A stretch of 8,027 nt of DNA from assembly GCA_002427015.1 (NCBI GenBank), contig DIPE01000076.1, positions 7,597 through 15,623 of the forward strand. Reading direction: 5' to 3'. The stretch comes from Firmicutes bacterium UBA5496. Its GTDB lineage: Bacteria > Bacillota > Proteinivoracia > UBA4975. The notes beneath the pieces are model-generated. The model ran no database searches, was not told the origin of the DNA, and was given only the letters and a program-made list of their open reading frames with translations. Numbering within the stretch: the first letter of the stretch is position 1; each line of letters starts with the position of its first letter. This document shows positions 1 through 5,470 of the stretch, in pieces. The position numbers were made by a program, and so were the translations under genes.

Positions 1-110
1 ACAGGAATGCCATCAAAATTATGCTCTTCCAAAATCCTTAAAACTTCGTAAAGGCTGACTTCGGGACTGACTGTAAACACCTTGCGAGTCATTCTATTTT
101 TAACAAACAT
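1..110 (-). CDS. CBS-domain protein, N-terminal fragment (runs off left edge)
   Basis: Reading the minus strand from the ATG at 110 gives an open frame to the window edge. It starts MFVKNRMTRKVFTVSPEVSL and continues through YEVLRILEEHNFDGIPV. This is the usual opening of a CBS domain: an 'M.k.v.tv.p...l.ea...l.e....g.PV' pattern, with a short strand, a helix and then the conserved IPV turn. Paired CBS domains bind adenosine nucleotides and occur in IMP dehydrogenase, AcuB-like proteins and many stand-alone regulators. The downstream partner domain is outside the window, so the exact protein cannot be named. The start is supported by a G-rich ribosome binding site six bases upstream and by a promoter just beyond it. 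It lies downstream of the murB-DHH operon on the same strand, but its own promoter suggests separate transcription. Confidence 0.8.
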   Translation of the reverse strand, partial: MFVKNRMTRKVFTVSPEVSLYEVLRILEEHNFDGIP

Positions 111-116
111 TTATTG

Positions 117-124
117 CCCCCCCC
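117..124 (-). promoter_or_regulatory. Poly-G ribosome binding site of the CBS gene
   Basis: A run of eight C on the plus strand reads as eight G on the minus strand, ending six bases before the ATG at 110. It is the only purine-rich block at the right distance, so it must act as the Shine-Dalgarno site, pairing imperfectly (with a G-U) to CCUCC of 16S rRNA. A homopolymer here is unusual and is discussed as a finding. Confidence 0.6.
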
Positions 125-141
125 AGATTCATGGTAATAAT

Positions 142-170
142 ATTGTCCTATTTGCGAAGTATTTTGTCAA
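142..170 (-). promoter_or_regulatory. Sigma-A type promoter for the CBS gene
   Basis: On the minus strand TTGACA (170 to 165) matches the -35 consensus exactly. It is followed after 17 bases by GACAAT (147 to 142), which matches four of six -10 positions. Transcription would start near 135, giving a leader of about 25 bases that contains the poly-G ribosome binding site. Confidence 0.6.
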
Positions 171-230
171 CCTCGGACGCCAAAAAAAGGTTAATCTTCC
201 CAAATTAATCACGGGCTGTTCCCTGTTATT

Positions 231-1205
231 TTAAGTTTGCGGCATCTGGCTGCACTGGCAAGCCCCCTGCCCAGCCTCAGCAGATTGGAGCCCGGAGATT
301 ATCGCCTGAATTATCTCCTCTACCCGGCCTTTGCCGTTAAAGCCGGCATAATCTGAGTCCCCCCAAAGATTGGTCTTGGGATAAGCGGCCGCCGCCCTTT
401 CCATTATGGTAAAGCTGTCCAGACAGTGGACGGTGCCGGGATTTTTGGCCAGGCGCATAAAGCAGTCCTCTCCTTGCTGAAAGCCGACCACGGCAATATC
501 CGCCCCCAGCTCTACCAGCATCATGGCGATATAATAGACGTAGTTCTTGCGGACACTGGCGCTGACCGCCAGGCAATTGCCTACTTTATGCAGCTTTGCG
601 GAAAGGGCCGCCTCAAGTCTGACCTCTCTGTCGATTCTGCCGGTAATGCGAAAGATATCCAGGAGCTGCCGGTAACTGACCCCGCCCTCCTCAAGGATGG
701 CGGCCAGGTCGGCAATGGTTCTGTTGGCGGCAGCCGCCAGGTTTCTTGTATCTCCCATAATCCCCGCCCCCAGGGCCAGGGCGTGGCTGCCCTGCAACTC
801 TCGGCCCAGAGCCCGGCAGATTCGCCAAACCAGCTGACAGGTTGAATCTGTCCGCTCATAGACTGCTGCCAAGGCGCCTGGGACCAAGGTATTGTTTGCG
901 TGGTGGTCCACCAGGAGATAGGTGGCGGGCATGGAGCCCGGCAACTGCTGGGCGTCGGCGGTATCCACCACAATAGTCAGGTCATAATCCCCGGGGTCAG
1001 GGGCGTAGATAACCTGCATCTTAAGCTTGAATTGCAGCTCCCGGGCATGTTCACTGACTTTCCGGGGCACCGCCGTCTTCCCTCCCAGCATCTCCGCCAA
1101 AACCCAGGCGGCTCCCAGGGCATCGCTGTCAGCATCATCGTGACAGAGGACAAGCAGAGATTTGCCTTGATTGGCTGCAAGCGCTTCCAGGAAACTGTCA
1201 ATCAC
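231..1205 (-). CDS. DHH family phosphoesterase (NrnA/RecJ-like superfamily)
   Basis: A 324-residue protein with the DHH phosphoesterase motifs in order: HDDADSDALG at residues 22-31 (motif I, with H22, D26 and D28), VVDTAD at 79-84 (D81), VDHH at 99-102 (the family signature) and GIMGDTRN at 148-155 (D152). These residues bind the two metal ions, usually Mn2+, that hydrolyse phosphodiester or phosphomonoester bonds in nanoRNA, pAp or cyclic dinucleotides. The C-terminal part lacks the glycine-histidine motif (GGGH) of a normal DHHA1 substrate-binding domain and has GFNGKGRVEEI near 290 instead, so the substrate cannot be assigned. The protein ends in a short tail containing CQC. The start is GTG at 1205-1203. 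It overlaps the murB stop by four bases (GTGA), so the two are probably translationally coupled and share the murB promoter. The family assignment is firm and the substrate is unknown. Confidence 0.9.
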   Translation of the reverse strand: MIDSFLEALAANQGKSLLVLCHDDADSDALGAAWVLAEMLGGKTAVPRKVSEHARELQFKLKMQVIYAPDPGDYDLTIVVDTADAQQLPGSMPATYLLVDHHANNTLVPGALAAVYERTDSTCQLVWRICRALGRELQGSHALALGAGIMGDTRNLAAAANRTIADLAAILEEGGVSYRQLLDIFRITGRIDREVRLEAALSAKLHKVGNCLAVSASVRKNYVYYIAMMLVELGADIAVVGFQQGEDCFMRLAKNPGTVHCLDSFTIMERAAAAYPKTNLWGDSDYAGFNGKGRVEEIIQAIISGLQSAEAGQGACQCSQMPQT

Positions 1206-2107
1206 TGAAATTCACCCCAGATTTTGACTTCGGGAACCAGGAGGATATTGTGTTTTTTCTCGACCTCCTCTTGCACCTTGCGAATTAAGTTGAAAATATC
1301 CTGGGCAGTGGCCTGATTGGCATTGATGATAAAGCCGCAGTGTTTTTCAGAAACCGCTGCACCCCCCAGGGTCATGCCTCTTAAATTGCAGGATTCAATG
1401 AGCTGGCCGGCATAATGCCCCCTTGGCCGCTTAAAGGTGCTGCCGGCGCTTGCCTTGTCCAGAGGCTGTTTTTCCCAGCGGCGGCGGTTGAACTCATTCA
1501 TCTTCTCCTGAATCGCCCTTGCGTCACCGGGCAGCAGTTCCAGCTCGGCCTCCAGGACAATATGGCCATTACTCTGAAAGGCGCTGGACCGGTAGCCTAA
1601 TTCCATCTCTTGCAGGCTAAAGGTGACCAGTTCTCCCTGGCTGTTAACCGCCAGCACCCGCCGCAGCACGTCCTTCATCTCTCCGTCATAGGCGCCGGCG
1701 TTCATAACCACCGCGCCGCCAACAGAACCGGGAATGCCGCTGGCAAATTCCAGGCCGGCAAGGCTGTTCACCAGGGCTACTGAACTGACCCGAGGCAGAG
1801 ATGCCCCTGCCTGAGCGACAATTTTGGCGCCGGCGACACTAATCCTCGCCAAGTTGTCCCCCAGGGCAATCACCACTCCCGACAGGCCCTTGTCGCTGAC
1901 CAGCAAATTTGTGCCCCGGCCCAGTACATGCCATTGAATGCCGTTTTCAGCGCAATAGGCTATTACCTGGGCCACCTGGCTGTAATCCCCGGGCCTCACC
2001 AGGTATTCGGCGGGACCACCCACCCGAAAAGAAGTATATTGAGACAAGGGCTGCCGGCAGAGCACCGAACCCGCCCCCAGGATTGATTCCAGCTGGGCTT
2101 TGATCAA
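1202..2107 (-). CDS. murB: UDP-N-acetylmuramate dehydrogenase (UDP-N-acetylenolpyruvoylglucosamine reductase)
   Basis: MurB is a cytoplasmic FAD enzyme that reduces UDP-GlcNAc-enolpyruvate to UDP-MurNAc with NADPH, the second committed step of peptidoglycan precursor synthesis. From the chosen start the protein has 301 residues, normal for the Gram-positive type II form. Visible motifs are YTSFRVGGPAEYLV (24-37) and LGRGTNLLVSD (62-72) of the FAD domain, FASGIPGSVGGAVVMNAGAY (121-140), YRSSAF (172-177), AGSTFKRP (221-228, whose Ser223 is the expected proton donor) and the C-terminal PEV with Glu293. The open frame reaches a TTG at 2122, but that codon has no ribosome binding site and would lie only about eight bases from the predicted transcript start. 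The TTG at 2107 follows a GGGGGGAAGA block at good spacing and gives the usual MurB N-terminus (MIKAQLESILG). It is first in an operon with the DHH gene. Confidence 0.95.
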   Translation of the reverse strand: MIKAQLESILGAGSVLCRQPLSQYTSFRVGGPAEYLVRPGDYSQVAQVIAYCAENGIQWHVLGRGTNLLVSDKGLSGVVIALGDNLARISVAGAKIVAQAGASLPRVSSVALVNSLAGLEFASGIPGSVGGAVVMNAGAYDGEMKDVLRRVLAVNSQGELVTFSLQEMELGYRSSAFQSNGHIVLEAELELLPGDARAIQEKMNEFNRRRWEKQPLDKASAGSTFKRPRGHYAGQLIESCNLRGMTLGGAAVSEKHCGFIINANQATAQDIFNLIRKVQEEVEKKHNILLVPEVKIWGEFQ

Positions 2108-2110
2108 AAG

Positions 2111-2120
2111 TCTTCCCCCC
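2111..2120 (-). promoter_or_regulatory. Ribosome binding site that fixes the murB start
   Basis: The minus strand reads GGGGGGAAGA here, followed by CTT and then TTG at 2107 to 2105. This G-rich block can pair with the 16S CCUCC at about seven bases from that TTG. No comparable block precedes the upstream in-frame TTG at 2122, so the internal start is preferred. Confidence 0.6.
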
Positions 2121-2136
2121 AAACATTGTTACTCAA

Positions 2137-2165
2137 ATTATAGGATAGCCTCCAGCCCCTGTCAA
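2137..2165 (-). promoter_or_regulatory. Perfect consensus sigma-A promoter for murB-DHH
   Basis: The minus strand has TTGACA (2165 to 2160), a spacer of exactly 17 bases, and TATAAT (2142 to 2137). Both hexamers match consensus at all six positions. Transcription should begin near 2130, leaving about 23 bases before the TTG start of murB. The promoter points away from the membrane-protein gene on the other side. Confidence 0.85.
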
Positions 2166-2240
2166 AATTCAGCTTGAGACAGGGAAAAGACAGTTCCTTG
2201 CCGAAATAAGCCAGTAAGAAAATGACCAGGAGGGATAAGA

Positions 2241-2582
2241 ATGAAACCTAAAATTAACAGCAGGGTTTGGGCAGCAGTCAGCTATCTTCCCCCGTTTTTC
2301 GCCCTGCTGCTCTTCTTTAAAGGCAAGGATTCCCTAGTTTTCTTTCACGCCAGGCAGGCCCTGTGGATCTGGCTGCTCTTTGTCCTCGCCCTGATCGTAA
2401 TTCTCTTGCCGGGCCAATTCTTTGCCCTGGCCAAATGGCCCATCAGCATAACAGCCGCCCTGCTCTTTATTTTTCTATTAGTAAATGGCATTGTTGACGC
2501 CTTCCGGGGCAAGGCCAATCCCTTGACCCCTTTTGGCGAATACGTGCAAAGGCAGGGATTTTTTCAAAGCTTGCACAAATAA
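2241..2582 (+). CDS. Small three-helix membrane protein, Tic20/DUF4870-like
   Basis: A 113-residue protein with three predicted membrane segments at about residues 9-26, 40-58 and 66-85, joined by short charged loops. FFHARQAL at 34-41 between the first two helices, and the 'FRGKANPLTPFGEYV' tail after the third, match the pattern of DUF4870/Tic20-like proteins (a 'FH..QAL' loop and a C-terminal 'G......P..G'). The function of this family in bacteria is not established, and no enzyme motif is visible. The ATG at 2241 is preceded by AGGAGGG at 2228-2234 with six bases between, so the start is secure. The gene is divergent from murB across a short promoter region and convergent with the UPF0173 hydrolase gene, so it is probably transcribed alone. 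No clear plus-strand promoter could be picked out between 2166 and 2227. Confidence 0.75.
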   Translation: MKPKINSRVWAAVSYLPPFFALLLFFKGKDSLVFFHARQALWIWLLFVLALIVILLPGQFFALAKWPISITAALLFIFLLVNGIVDAFRGKANPLTPFGEYVQRQGFFQSLHK

Positions 2583-2591
2583 CTCCAGGCG

Positions 2592-2616
2592 AAAAAGAAC
2601 CCAAGGGGTTCTTTTT
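2592..2616. terminator. Bidirectional rho-independent terminator between convergent genes
   Basis: AAAAAGAACCC (2592-2602), loop AAG, GGGTTCTTTTT (2606-2616) forms a perfect 11-base-pair stem with A/T tracts on both sides. It can therefore stop transcripts from both directions. The TAA stop of the minus-strand hydrolase (2617 to 2615) lies inside its T tract. Confidence 0.9.
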
Positions 2617-3292
2617 ATGTCAGCTCCAATTCTTGTCCCGGCTCCATGACCTCCACCCGGGAAAGGCCTTTTGTCTCTACATTGGCCTTAAAGAGATAGG
2701 GATCTTGAACAATGAGGTCATTAGTATTGTAGTGCATGGGGATTATAACCCTTGGCTTCAGCATTTCCCCCGCCAGCACAGCGTCCGCGGGCCCCATGGT
2801 ATAGTTGTCCCCTATGGGCAGCAAGGCATAATCTATTTGCTCCAATTTTGCCAGCAGCCCCATATCTGAGAACAGCCCCGTGTCCCCGGCGAAATATATC
2901 CCTATCTGGTGGAAGTTAAGGTAAAACCCACAGGCCAGGCCCCCAGCCACCCCTGCCCCGTGGAGCGCCGGGGTGAAGCGCAGGTAGCCAAAGGGGAAGT
3001 TGGCCCTGCCGCCGATATGGCCGGTATGGATGCGGCTGACACCTTGGCTGCGGCAGAGATTGCCCACCTCAAAGGTAGATATTAAGACGGCGTTATTGTG
3101 CTGGCAGATTTCAACGGCATCTCCCAGGTGATCCCCATGGGCATGGCTGACCAGAACATAGTTGACGGATAAGGACAAGGGGTCCCGGTCCCCTGCCCCG
3201 GGATTGCCGTTGATATACGGATCAAAAATCAGGCTGTCGCCGCCGTTGCTCAGCACAAAACAGGAATGTCCCAAGTAAAGAAGCTTGGTCAT
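2615..3292 (-). CDS. UPF0173 metal-dependent hydrolase (metallo-beta-lactamase fold, YtkL-like)
   Basis: A 225-residue single-domain metallo-beta-lactamase-fold protein. The metal-binding set is complete: H9 in the GHS opening, HAHGDH at 50-55, H111 (ALHGAG), GDTG at 136-139 and MHYNT at 186-190. DPYINGNPGA near the start, SHAHGDHLGDAVEI, FAGDTGLFSDM and LLPIGDNYTMGPADA are characteristic of the UPF0173 family (B. subtilis YtkL), whose members are close to this length. It is expected to be a cytoplasmic zinc hydrolase. The physiological substrate of the family is not established. The ATG start at 3292 is preceded by AGGGAG about nine bases upstream. It lies downstream of the WYL regulator on the same strand, separated by 180 bases, and it shares its terminator with the convergent membrane-protein gene. 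Confidence 0.93.
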   Translation of the reverse strand: MTKLLYLGHSCFVLSNGGDSLIFDPYINGNPGAGDRDPLSLSVNYVLVSHAHGDHLGDAVEICQHNNAVLISTFEVGNLCRSQGVSRIHTGHIGGRANFPFGYLRFTPALHGAGVAGGLACGFYLNFHQIGIYFAGDTGLFSDMGLLAKLEQIDYALLPIGDNYTMGPADAVLAGEMLKPRVIIPMHYNTNDLIVQDPYLFKANVETKGLSRVEVMEPGQELELT

Positions 3293-3472
3293 TGCTTAAC
3301 TCTCCCTTGCTTTAAGAATTATCCAAGTGCAAACTGCAAGTAAACTGCTGTGGGGAATCACCTCAAGCTTAAGCTGAGACCGCCGAGGACGCTACAGCAT
3401 CCGCCCTCAGTATTCCCTCTTAACCCGGCAATAAACAGGCCTCCCTGATGCTTCAGTATATGGCGCAAAGGA
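3293..3472 (-). other. 180-base intergenic region with structured leader-like segment
   Basis: No gene is visible. On the minus strand a hairpin can form at 3410 to 3374: outer stem CTGAG/CTCAG, inner stem GGATGC/GCGTCC with loop TGTA. The inner stem is fully paired only on the minus strand, through a G-T wobble; the plus strand has a C-A mismatch. The distal arm CTCAG is also part of an adjoining inverted repeat, CTCAGCTTAAGCTTGAG (3378 to 3362), around the palindrome AGCTTAAGCT. No T tract follows, so neither is a convincing terminator. A weak promoter for the hydrolase may lie at GATAAT (3323 to 3318), but no good -35 stands at normal spacing. Confidence 0.35.
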
Positions 3473-4459
3473 CTAAATTAAGCCCAGATTTTTGGCCTGC
3501 TCCCGAATTGTCTCCGTCACCATGCTTTTTAGCTCCTCAGGGGCAACTACTTCTGCTTCTGAGCCCATACTCAGGACCCAGGCAAAGATTTCATCCAGCA
3601 TGCTGACGGACTTGTGAAATTCCAGGCTGCCGTCAGGCAAATCCTTTAGGAGGTCAGCCTTATTCCCCTTGTACTCCTTGACAAAACCGCTGGCCCCCGG
3701 GGAAAAGCGCAGCACCACCTGGTAGTCCTCTTCCCCCTTCAGGGCGTTCCAACATCTCTTGCTGTATTCCTCATAATTAAAGGAAGGGTCTGGTTCAAAC
3801 AGAGTTTCCAGCATTTCAGCTGCCTCAATCCGGTCCAGGCGAAACTCCCGGATGGAATTGCGGGAGGTGCACCAGGCTACTATATAGTATTGCTGCCGGA
3901 AATAAATAGTATAGGGGTGAATGATGCGCTCACTGTTCTCGTTGGCGCCAAAGGCATGGTAGTGAATCCTCACTGCCTTCTGCAGGCGGATGGCATCGGC
4001 AAACAACTGAATAATCTGAGCGCCCCGGCCTTCGCTGCCGGGAAACTCCACCCGAAAGTTTTGGTATATATCTTTGAGGTACAAGCGCTGAGGTTCCGGC
4101 AATCCAGAAATTAAGCGATCAGTCAGCTTGATGCCGGCCTCAGTCACCGGATCGTGGCCCAAACTCTCCAGCAACCTGTTGATAAAGACCACTGCCATCA
4201 GTTCGTCAAAAGAACACTGAATTTCCTCAAGCTTAAAATTATCCAGCATCATATAGTATATCTTCTGGCCCCGCTGCTCTTCGGTAATGGGAAAGATTTT
4301 GCTGAGGACATCAATATCCCGATAGATTGTCCTGAGAGAAATATCTTCCATCAGGCTCTTCACCAGCTCCCGATGCAAATCTTCGGCGCTGCGCCCATTT
4401 TTGCTGCCGGCCAGGGCCCGCAACATAAACTGCTGGCGTACTAGAGCGTTAATGCTCAT
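3473..4459 (-). CDS. WYL-domain transcriptional regulator (YafY-like, HTH + WYL + C-terminal WCX-type region)
   Basis: A 328-residue DNA-binding regulator. Residues 1-70 form a DeoR-type winged helix-turn-helix, with recognition helix SLRTIYRDIDVLS at 41-53. The WYL domain spans about 145-215 and contains HPYTIYFRQQYYIVAWC (181-197) and REFRLDRI (204-211), the family's 'fRldRI' signature. The C-terminal part resembles the WCX extension. The namesake tripeptide W-Y-L is Y-Y-I here (191-193). WYL domains bind nucleic acid or nucleotide ligands and switch the attached HTH, as in PafBC and CapW-type regulators. The open frame reaches 4507, but ATG at 4459 follows AGGAGGT seven bases upstream and gives the normal N-terminus MSINALVRQQFMLRAL. 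It is divergent from the DUF4438 pair, which is the likeliest target by position (inference). Confidence 0.9.
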   Translation of the reverse strand: MSINALVRQQFMLRALAGSKNGRSAEDLHRELVKSLMEDISLRTIYRDIDVLSKIFPITEEQRGQKIYYMMLDNFKLEEIQCSFDELMAVVFINRLLESLGHDPVTEAGIKLTDRLISGLPEPQRLYLKDIYQNFRVEFPGSEGRGAQIIQLFADAIRLQKAVRIHYHAFGANENSERIIHPYTIYFRQQYYIVAWCTSRNSIREFRLDRIEAAEMLETLFEPDPSFNYEEYSKRCWNALKGEEDYQVVLRFSPGASGFVKEYKGNKADLLKDLPDGSLEFHKSVSMLDEIFAWVLSMGSEAEVVAPEELKSMVTETIREQAKNLGLI

Positions 4460-4465
4460 AATCTG

Positions 4466-4472
4466 ACCTCCT
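4466..4472 (-). promoter_or_regulatory. Ribosome binding site that fixes the WYL regulator start
   Basis: The minus strand has AGGAGGT at 4472 to 4466, seven bases before ATG 4459. This decides for the shorter 328-residue protein over the 344-residue frame that starts at 4507. Confidence 0.85.
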
Positions 4473-4489
4473 GCATTATAGTCCTTCGC

Positions 4490-4501
4490 ACTTGTATATT
4501 C
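4490..4501. promoter_or_regulatory. Candidate operator site 1 (upstream of WYL gene)
   Basis: ACTTGTATATTC here matches ACTTACATATTC at 4573-4584 at 10 of 12 positions. It lies about 30-42 bases upstream of the WYL start codon, where its own promoter would be expected, so it could serve autoregulation. This is a by-eye match without statistical support. Confidence 0.35.
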
Positions 4502-4572
4502 GCCCAAAACCTTCCTGTCTCCTGCATCTTTTCCGGGGATGTATGGCAGGATTGCCTGTTTTTGCAGCGAAT

Positions 4573-4584
4573 ACTTACATATTC
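4573..4584. promoter_or_regulatory. Candidate operator site 2 (upstream of first DUF4438 gene)
   Basis: ACTTACATATTC lies within the dyad GAATA-N6-TATTC (4569-4584), directly before the ribosome binding site of the first DUF4438 gene. It overlaps a weak promoter-like pair, TTGCCT (4552-4557), 17 bases, TTACAT (4575-4580). GCGAATA at 4567-4573 is the inverted counterpart of TATTCGC at 4497-4503 next to site 1. Confidence 0.35.
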
Positions 4585-4593
4585 AGGAGGTGG
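4585..4593 (+). promoter_or_regulatory. Ribosome binding site that fixes the TTG start of the first DUF4438 gene
   Basis: AGGAGGTGG is a near-perfect anti-16S match, seven bases before TTG 4601. Starting there makes the protein 285 residues, the same length as its tandem paralogue. A start at the upstream TTG 4562 would place this site inside the coding region. Confidence 0.85.
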
Positions 4594-4600
4594 AGTCAAA

Positions 4601-5458
4601 TTGCAAACCAATTCCGCAAGGCTGGTCCAGATTGCCGTTGCCGGCCAAGTAGCCTTTGCCCGCTCCTACGGTCCCTGGGAAATCAGCCAGGAAGGCAAGG
4701 CCTTCATGTATCCCAGCGTCGGCGGCATCAGCTATAATGTGAAAATTGGCGACCTGGCCAGCGGGTTTGAGGCCGACCACGCAGAACCGGGAGTAACCAT
4801 CCGCAGAAAGGACAATCTGGAAAACGGCGGCCTCAACACTTTGGCCTGTGTAGGCAACACCGCCACAGTAGTCAGCGGCGATGCCAAGGGCGCCCGGGGC
4901 TATGTCACCGGCAAACACGGGGGCGTTGAACACGTCCTGGTCTGGTTTGATCAAGCCACGTTGGAAAAGCTGGGCCCCGATGATATTGTCCAGATAAAAA
5001 GCTGGGGTACCGGCCTGGCCATTCAGGAAATACCGGAAATCCAGTGCAAAAATTTGGATCCTGACTTGCTGGCCAAGATGAATCCCCAAATCCGCTCCGG
5101 GGTCTTAGAAGTGCCCGTTGCCGCCATCGTCCCTGCCCATCTCATGGGCTCGGGCATGGGCTCGGCAACTGCCCACCGGGGGGACTATGACATCATGACC
5201 GCCGACGTCAAAGCCTATAGAAAGTATAAGCTGGACAAACTCCGCTTCGGCGATATCGTTCTCCTCCAAGACTGTGACACTGCCTATGGCCGCGGCTACC
5301 TGGAGGGAGCTGCCACCATCGGCGTCGTCGTCCACAGCGACTGCCTTTTGGCCGGCCATGGTCCCGGAGTCACCACTCTCTTAACCTGCAAGACTCCGAA
5401 AATTCGGGGCAGCCAAGACCCAAAGGCCAACATAGGCTACTATCTGGGAATTCTATAA
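4601..5458 (+). CDS. DUF4438 family protein, first tandem copy
   Basis: A 285-residue protein of a conserved uncharacterised family, recognised from its motifs as DUF4438 (for example Thermotoga TM1086, by recollection). No function is assigned. Shared landmarks are GGISYNVKIGDLA (41-53), ADHAEPGV (58-65), GLNTLACVGNTATVVSGDAK (77-96), TGKHGGVEHVL (103-113), NLDPDLL (151-157), LMGSGMG (181-187), GDYDIMTAD (194-202), LDKLRFGDIVLLQDCD (211-226), VVVHSDC (242-248) and GHGPGVTTL (252-260). There is no signal peptide or membrane helix, so it is probably cytoplasmic. Residues 84-106 resemble a KOW-like strand-turn motif. The start is TTG at 4601, chosen from the AGGAGGTGG site. The next gene begins 12 bases after the stop, so the two form an operon divergent from the WYL regulator. 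Cysteines 83, 225, 248 and 263 are conserved in both copies. Confidence 0.82.
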   Translation: MQTNSARLVQIAVAGQVAFARSYGPWEISQEGKAFMYPSVGGISYNVKIGDLASGFEADHAEPGVTIRRKDNLENGGLNTLACVGNTATVVSGDAKGARGYVTGKHGGVEHVLVWFDQATLEKLGPDDIVQIKSWGTGLAIQEIPEIQCKNLDPDLLAKMNPQIRSGVLEVPVAAIVPAHLMGSGMGSATAHRGDYDIMTADVKAYRKYKLDKLRFGDIVLLQDCDTAYGRGYLEGAATIGVVVHSDCLLAGHGPGVTTLLTCKTPKIRGSQDPKANIGYYLGIL

Positions 5459-5463
5459 GGAGA
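5457..5463 (+). promoter_or_regulatory. Ribosome binding site of the second DUF4438 gene, overlapping the first gene's stop
   Basis: AAGGAGA begins inside the TAA stop (5456-5458) of the first copy and stands seven bases before ATG 5471. The tight arrangement suggests coupled translation of the two paralogues. Confidence 0.75.
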
Positions 5464-5470
5464 TGAATTT

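Noticed and set aside
182..188. T7 run on the minus strand after the DHH gene, considered as a terminator.
   Set aside because: No stable GC-rich hairpin precedes it; the nearby GATTAA copies are direct, not inverted, repeats.
426..845. A 139-codon plus-strand frame opposite the DHH gene.
   Set aside because: Low-complexity shadow of the real gene, with no ribosome binding site or recognisable motifs.
4475..4480. TATAAT on the minus strand just upstream of the WYL gene.
   Set aside because: Transcription from it would begin inside the ribosome binding site, about eight bases before the ATG, and no -35 stands at 16-18 bases. Probably a chance match.
4562..4600. N-terminal extension of the first DUF4438 protein (start at TTG 4562).
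   Set aside because: It would place a near-perfect ribosome binding site inside the gene and add 13 residues absent from the paralogue.
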